DNA of 8,690 nt from an uncultured Anaerolineae bacterium (GTDB lineage Bacteria > Chloroflexota > Anaerolineae > Anaerolineales > UBA4823). The notes beneath the pieces are model-generated. The model was not told the DNA's origin. It did not search any database and worked only from the letters and a program-made list of their open reading frames with translations. The stretch covers positions 1-8,690 of the forward strand of contig CAKZNJ010000595.1 in NCBI GenBank assembly GCA_937129505.1, given 5' to 3'. This document shows positions 6,207 to 8,690 of this stretch, one piece after another. The translations under genes were made by a program, and so were the position numbers. Positions within the stretch are counted from its first letter, which is position 1. Each line of letters begins with the position of its first letter.

Positions 6207-6998
6207 ATGTCGACAAGTCCAATTGGTATGGGCAAACAGGATGAAGCCGAGCGAAGGAAATTCGAAGAGGAGCTAAAACGTATCCTGGATGCCAGTCAGA
6301 AAGGGGGGCTCGTCTTGAGAGTGATCGGTTCTCTGGCTTTCCAAATGCACTGTCCGACTTATGGCTATTTGCAAGCTGCCATGGGGCGAGCGTACACCGA
6401 CATTGACTTTGCCGGTTATCGCGGCCAGGCGAAGGAAGTCGCCATCCTAATGGCTGGGTTGGGTTATGAGGAAGAGAAAGAAGTGTTTATCGTCAGCGAG
6501 GGGGATCGAGCGATCTTCCACAACTATAGCAACGGTTTGCATCTGGACGTTTTCTATGACAAGTTAGATTTTTGCCACACGATCTATTGGACGGGGAGAT
6601 TGGAGGTCGATTCGCCCACCATCCCATTAGCAGAAATGCTATTGGAGAAAATGCAAATTGTAAAGATCAACGAGAAAGATGTCATTGATACGATTATGCT
6701 GTTGCTTGAGCATCCCCTGGGGGATCATGATCAGGACGTGATTAACATCGCGCGAGTAGCCATGTTGTGCGCAAAAGACTGGGGGTTGTGGCGGACAACA
6801 ACGATGAATTTGGACAAAGTCAAGAAACTTGCGCTGACCTATCCCCAATTAACGGACGAACAAAAGGAAAAAATCCAAAAACAAGTTGACGATATTTTGA
6901 ACCGTTTAGAGGCAGAGCCGAAGTCAGTAGCGTGGCGCTTGAGAGCTAGGGTTGGTGATCGAGTCAAGTGGTACAAGGATGTCGATGAAGTCCATTGA
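6207..6998 (+). CDS. Nucleotidyltransferase-fold protein (AbiEii/MNT-like)
   Basis: Starting at ATG 6207, chosen for its GAGGAG ribosome site, the protein has 263 residues. The pol-beta-type nucleotidyltransferase signature is visible: VIGSLAFQMH (Gly41-Ser42), then YTDIDFAGY with the metal-binding pair Asp65/Asp67, then the third carboxylate in GLHLDVFYDKL (Asp114). The block LLEKMQIVKINEKDVIDTIMLLL (145-167) resembles the Lys/Asp segment that ends the catalytic fold in AbiEii-type proteins. The C-terminus (about 200-263) is helical and basic. All catalytic acids are kept, so transfer of a nucleotide to a small molecule, RNA or protein is plausible; the substrate is unknown. No small antitoxin-like gene adjoins it, so a toxin-antitoxin role is not supported. 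It has its own promoter and lies 36 bp before a four-CBS protein, suggesting control by adenine nucleotides. Confidence 0.75.
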   Translation: MSTSPIGMGKQDEAERRKFEEELKRILDASQKGGLVLRVIGSLAFQMHCPTYGYLQAAMGRAYTDIDFAGYRGQAKEVAILMAGLGYEEEKEVFIVSEGDRAIFHNYSNGLHLDVFYDKLDFCHTIYWTGRLEVDSPTIPLAEMLLEKMQIVKINEKDVIDTIMLLLEHPLGDHDQDVINIARVAMLCAKDWGLWRTTTMNLDKVKKLALTYPQLTDEQKEKIQKQVDDILNRLEAEPKSVAWRLRARVGDRVKWYKDVDEVH

Positions 6999-7020
6999 TC
7001 AGGTAGCAAGATTAGGAAAA

Positions 7021-7025
7021 AGGAG
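7021..7025 (+). promoter_or_regulatory. Ribosome site AGGAG of the CBS-domain gene
   Basis: AGGAG lies 9 bases before ATG 7035 in the short gap after the nucleotidyltransferase gene. No separate promoter is evident in the 36-bp gap, supporting one transcript. Confidence 0.55.
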
Positions 7026-7034
7026 AAAAGCGAG

Positions 7035-7844
7035 ATGGATACGAAGGTGAGAGATTTCATGCGACCGGGCGTTTTGACCTGCCGCAAAGACACCCGTATT
7101 GGTCAGGTAGCGGTCATGCTCGATCAACACAAAGTTCACTCCTTGATGGTAACCGATCGGGATGGCCGCATCATCGGTGTCATCACAGACTTCGATTTAT
7201 TGGCGGGGGAATGGCTTTCGCAGGACCCCGAGAGTCTAGAAGTAATGCGCAACCTAACCGCCGGAGACTTGATGTCCTCCCCCGTAGCGAGTATCGATGT
7301 CAATGCTTCCATTAGAGAAGCTGCAGACAGGATGATCAAAGAAGTCATCCGCCGTTTGCTGGTGACAGACCAAGGCAAACCCGTTGGAGTGATTTCCGTT
7401 TCGGACATTGTAGCTCACATTGCTCAATCAGCTCCGATTGGCCGAGGTCAGGTTGGGGATGTTATGTCAGATGCTTATTTAGTCTGTCGGGATAAAACGC
7501 CGATTGCCTCAGCCGCACGGGCGATGACCAGCACAGGTTGGCGATCGGTGGTCGTAGTTGACGCCAAAGGGGCACCGCTAGGGGTGGTCAGCGGACTGGA
7601 CTTGTTGCCCTATTGTCTGGATGATGAATGTGGCACAAAATTGGTTACCGAAGTAATGCATCCTGCCCTCTCGGTTACGATTGATGCCACCCTGCAAGAG
7701 GCAGCAAATAAGATGATCGAAAGCCATTACCACCGTTTGGTGGTGGTAGATCCGGAGCATCCGGACTCCATGCCGCTCGGGGTCATTTCATCTTTTGACA
7801 TTGTTGGCTTGATGGCACACCCTAATTCGGTTTGGCAAAAGTAA
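7035..7844 (+). CDS. Four-CBS-domain protein (two tandem Bateman modules)
   Basis: The 269-residue protein consists almost only of four CBS repeats, at about 1-60, 75-131, 138-194 and 203-262. Each starts with a V.D.M or V.EVM-type turn (DFMRP, DLMSSP, DVMSDA, EVMHPA) and ends with the ribose-phosphate-binding pattern G-h-h-S/T-x-x-D: GVITDFD (Asp54), GVISVSD (Asp124), GVVSGLD (Asp189) and GVISSFD (Asp255). All four acidic residues are present, so up to four sites could bind AMP, ATP, S-adenosylmethionine or a related ligand. There is no fused enzyme, channel or DNA-binding domain, so the protein probably acts on a partner in trans. The best candidate is the nucleotidyltransferase encoded 36 bp upstream, since CBS pairs and nucleotidyltransferase domains are fused in other families (for example DUF294 proteins). 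It is cytoplasmic, with no signal peptide or membrane segment. Ligand and partner are inferred. Confidence 0.9.
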   Translation: MDTKVRDFMRPGVLTCRKDTRIGQVAVMLDQHKVHSLMVTDRDGRIIGVITDFDLLAGEWLSQDPESLEVMRNLTAGDLMSSPVASIDVNASIREAADRMIKEVIRRLLVTDQGKPVGVISVSDIVAHIAQSAPIGRGQVGDVMSDAYLVCRDKTPIASAARAMTSTGWRSVVVVDAKGAPLGVVSGLDLLPYCLDDECGTKLVTEVMHPALSVTIDATLQEAANKMIESHYHRLVVVDPEHPDSMPLGVISSFDIVGLMAHPNSVWQK

Positions 7845-7853
7845 CGGCGAACC

Positions 7854-7892
7854 GAGACCAAGCCTCTATGAGCTTTGGTTTCATGATTTTTT
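7854..7892 (+). terminator. Hairpin plus T6 tract between the CBS and FAD-enzyme genes
   Basis: GAGACCAAGC (7854-7863) pairs with GCTTTGGTTTC (7872-7882), with one bulged T and one G-T pair, around an 8-base loop. Four bases later comes TTTTTT (7887-7892). This is a reasonable intrinsic terminator for the CBS gene. However, it ends only 7 bases before the AAGGAG site of the FAD-enzyme gene, leaving no room for a promoter after it, so partial termination (attenuation) is possible. Confidence 0.5.
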
Positions 7893-7898
7893 AAAAAT

Positions 7899-7904
7899 AA
7901 GGAG
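7899..7904 (+). promoter_or_regulatory. Ribosome site AAGGAG of the FAD-enzyme gene
   Basis: AAGGAG ends 6 bases before ATG 7911, a near-perfect site that fixes the start of the right-hand partial gene. Confidence 0.7.
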
Positions 7905-7910
7905 AATCTT

Positions 7911-8690
7911 ATGGCAGATTTACCCTCCCATGCTCAAGTTGTGATTATTGGTGGAGGTGTAGGGGGATGCAGCATTGCATATCATTTGACCAAAATGGGG
8001 TGGAAGGACGTCGTCATCTTAGAACGTCACGAATTGACAGCCGGTTCAACCTGGCACTCTGCCGGTCTGGTTGGTCAATTGCGTTCCGATGCAAACCTGA
8101 CCCGCATGATGTTTTACAGCACTGATCTATATCGCCAGCTAAAGGATGAGACCGGAGTTGACCCAGAATGGCATGAGGTCGGCGGGATTCGGTTAGCTTC
8201 ATCGCCAGAACGAATGGAAGACCTTAAGCGCTTGGTCGGGATGGCACGCTCATTTGGGATGCAAATGGAACTGATTAGCCCACAAGAAGCCAAAAGAATG
8301 TTCCCCTTGATGAGCACAGATGGCGTTCTGGGAGCTGCCTATACCCCAACGGATGGCATTATCGATCCTTCTGGATTAACCCAAGCGCTGGCAGCCGGCG
8401 CAAAGATGCGGGGCGCCCAAATCTTTCAAAACACCAATGTCGAAGCGATTAAACTCAAAGATGGCCGGGTGAGCGAGGTCGTTACCGATAAAGGCTCCAT
8501 CAAGACCGAAATCGTCGTGAACGCAGCCGGTCAATGGGGTGGTGAAGTCGGTAAGATGGTTGGTTTATTCTTGCCGGTTGTGCCAATGGCTCACCTTTAT
8601 ATCGTCACCAAACCGATCCCCGGCGTCCAGCAAAATATGCCCACTTTGCGCGATCCAGATCTGCTAGTGTACTGGCGGCGTGAAACGGGC
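7911..8690 (+). CDS. FAD-dependent oxidoreductase, dimethylglycine/sarcosine dehydrogenase-like, N-terminal part
   Basis: The frame opens at ATG 7911 and stays open for exactly 260 codons to the right edge, so the gene is cut by the window. The dinucleotide-binding fold is clear: VVIIGGGVGGCSIAYHL (Gly14, Gly16, Gly19) with the ribose-binding acid at the end of the second strand (VVILER, Glu38). It is followed by GSTWHSAGL, in which His49 matches the His that binds FAD covalently in dimethylglycine and sarcosine dehydrogenases. A later VVNAAGQWGGEVGKMVG block (about 204-220) is the second FAD-binding motif of the DAO superfamily. Family members with GSTWH usually continue into FAO_M and GcvT-like folate-binding domains, total length about 800 residues; those would lie beyond the edge. 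The enzyme would demethylate a methylated glycine-like amine and pass the one-carbon unit to tetrahydrofolate. The exact substrate cannot be set from this half. Confidence 0.9.
   Translation, partial: MADLPSHAQVVIIGGGVGGCSIAYHLTKMGWKDVVILERHELTAGSTWHSAGLVGQLRSDANLTRMMFYSTDLYRQLKDETGVDPEWHEVGGIRLASSPERMEDLKRLVGMARSFGMQMELISPQEAKRMFPLMSTDGVLGAAYTPTDGIIDPSGLTQALAAGAKMRGAQIFQNTNVEAIKLKDGRVSEVVTDKGSIKTEIVVNAAGQWGGEVGKMVGLFLPVVPMAHLYIVTKPIPGVQQNMPTLRDPDLLVYWRRETG

Noticed and set aside
5998..6222. Minus-strand open frame of 74 codons across the herA 3' end and the leader
   Set aside because: It crosses the strong plus-strand promoter, has no ribosome site and no recognisable protein features.
6207..6998. 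Toxin-antitoxin or abortive infection module built on the AbiEii-like fold
   Set aside because: No AbiEi-like or small antitoxin gene is adjacent; the neighbours are herA and a CBS protein.
1..8690. CRISPR array, insertion sequence, tRNA genes, cyanobacterial HIP1 octamers
   Set aside because: No regularly spaced repeats, transposase motifs or tRNA-like folds were noticed, and no GCGATCGC octamer was noticed, which gives no support for a cyanobacterial origin.

Overview
The window looks like bacterial chromosome of roughly balanced base composition. My best guess for the source is a member of the Chloroflexota (Anaerolineae-like). That rests on gene content only: a bacterial NurA/HerA pair, a DUF47 protein and a dimethylglycine/sarcosine-dehydrogenase-like flavoprotein. 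No rRNA or other phylogenetic marker is present, so the assignment is soft. I see no tRNA, rRNA, CRISPR array, insertion sequence or prophage gene.

Layout. (1) 1-407, plus strand: C-terminal part of a PhoU-like DUF47 protein, usually the partner of a Pit-type phosphate transporter. It ends at an 11-bp inverted repeat (412-447) in a convergent gap. (2) 2376-474, minus strand: a two-gene unit with a GNAT acetyltransferase carrying a degenerate second half, then an EamA/DMT membrane transporter 4 bp downstream. (3) 2377-2486: divergent intergenic region with a 15-bp palindrome and an extended -10 promoter candidate. (4) 2487-6030, plus strand: a tight three-gene operon of NurA nuclease (TTG start), a small protein that looks like a free-standing HAS-barrel protein, and HerA ATPase/translocase. 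(5) 6031-6206: a very good sigma70-type promoter (TTGCAA, 17 bp, TATAAT) followed by a leader that can fold into nested helices. (6) 6207-7844, plus strand: a nucleotidyltransferase-fold protein and a four-CBS-domain protein, apparently cotranscribed. (7) 7854-7892: a hairpin plus T6 tract, then a FAD-dependent dehydrogenase with a covalent-flavin His motif that runs off the right edge.

How the genes work together. NurA and HerA form a known DNA-end resection machine: HerA is a hexameric translocase that activates the NurA nuclease. The conserved-looking small gene between them is the least explained part and is probably a third component. The nucleotidyltransferase and CBS proteins recall families in which those two domain types are fused, with CBS domains sensing adenine nucleotides; here they are separate adjacent genes behind a structured leader. 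The strongest leads are therefore the middle gene of the NurA-HerA operon and the promoter/leader of the nucleotidyltransferase-CBS unit. Nothing in the window is proven to be a new system.
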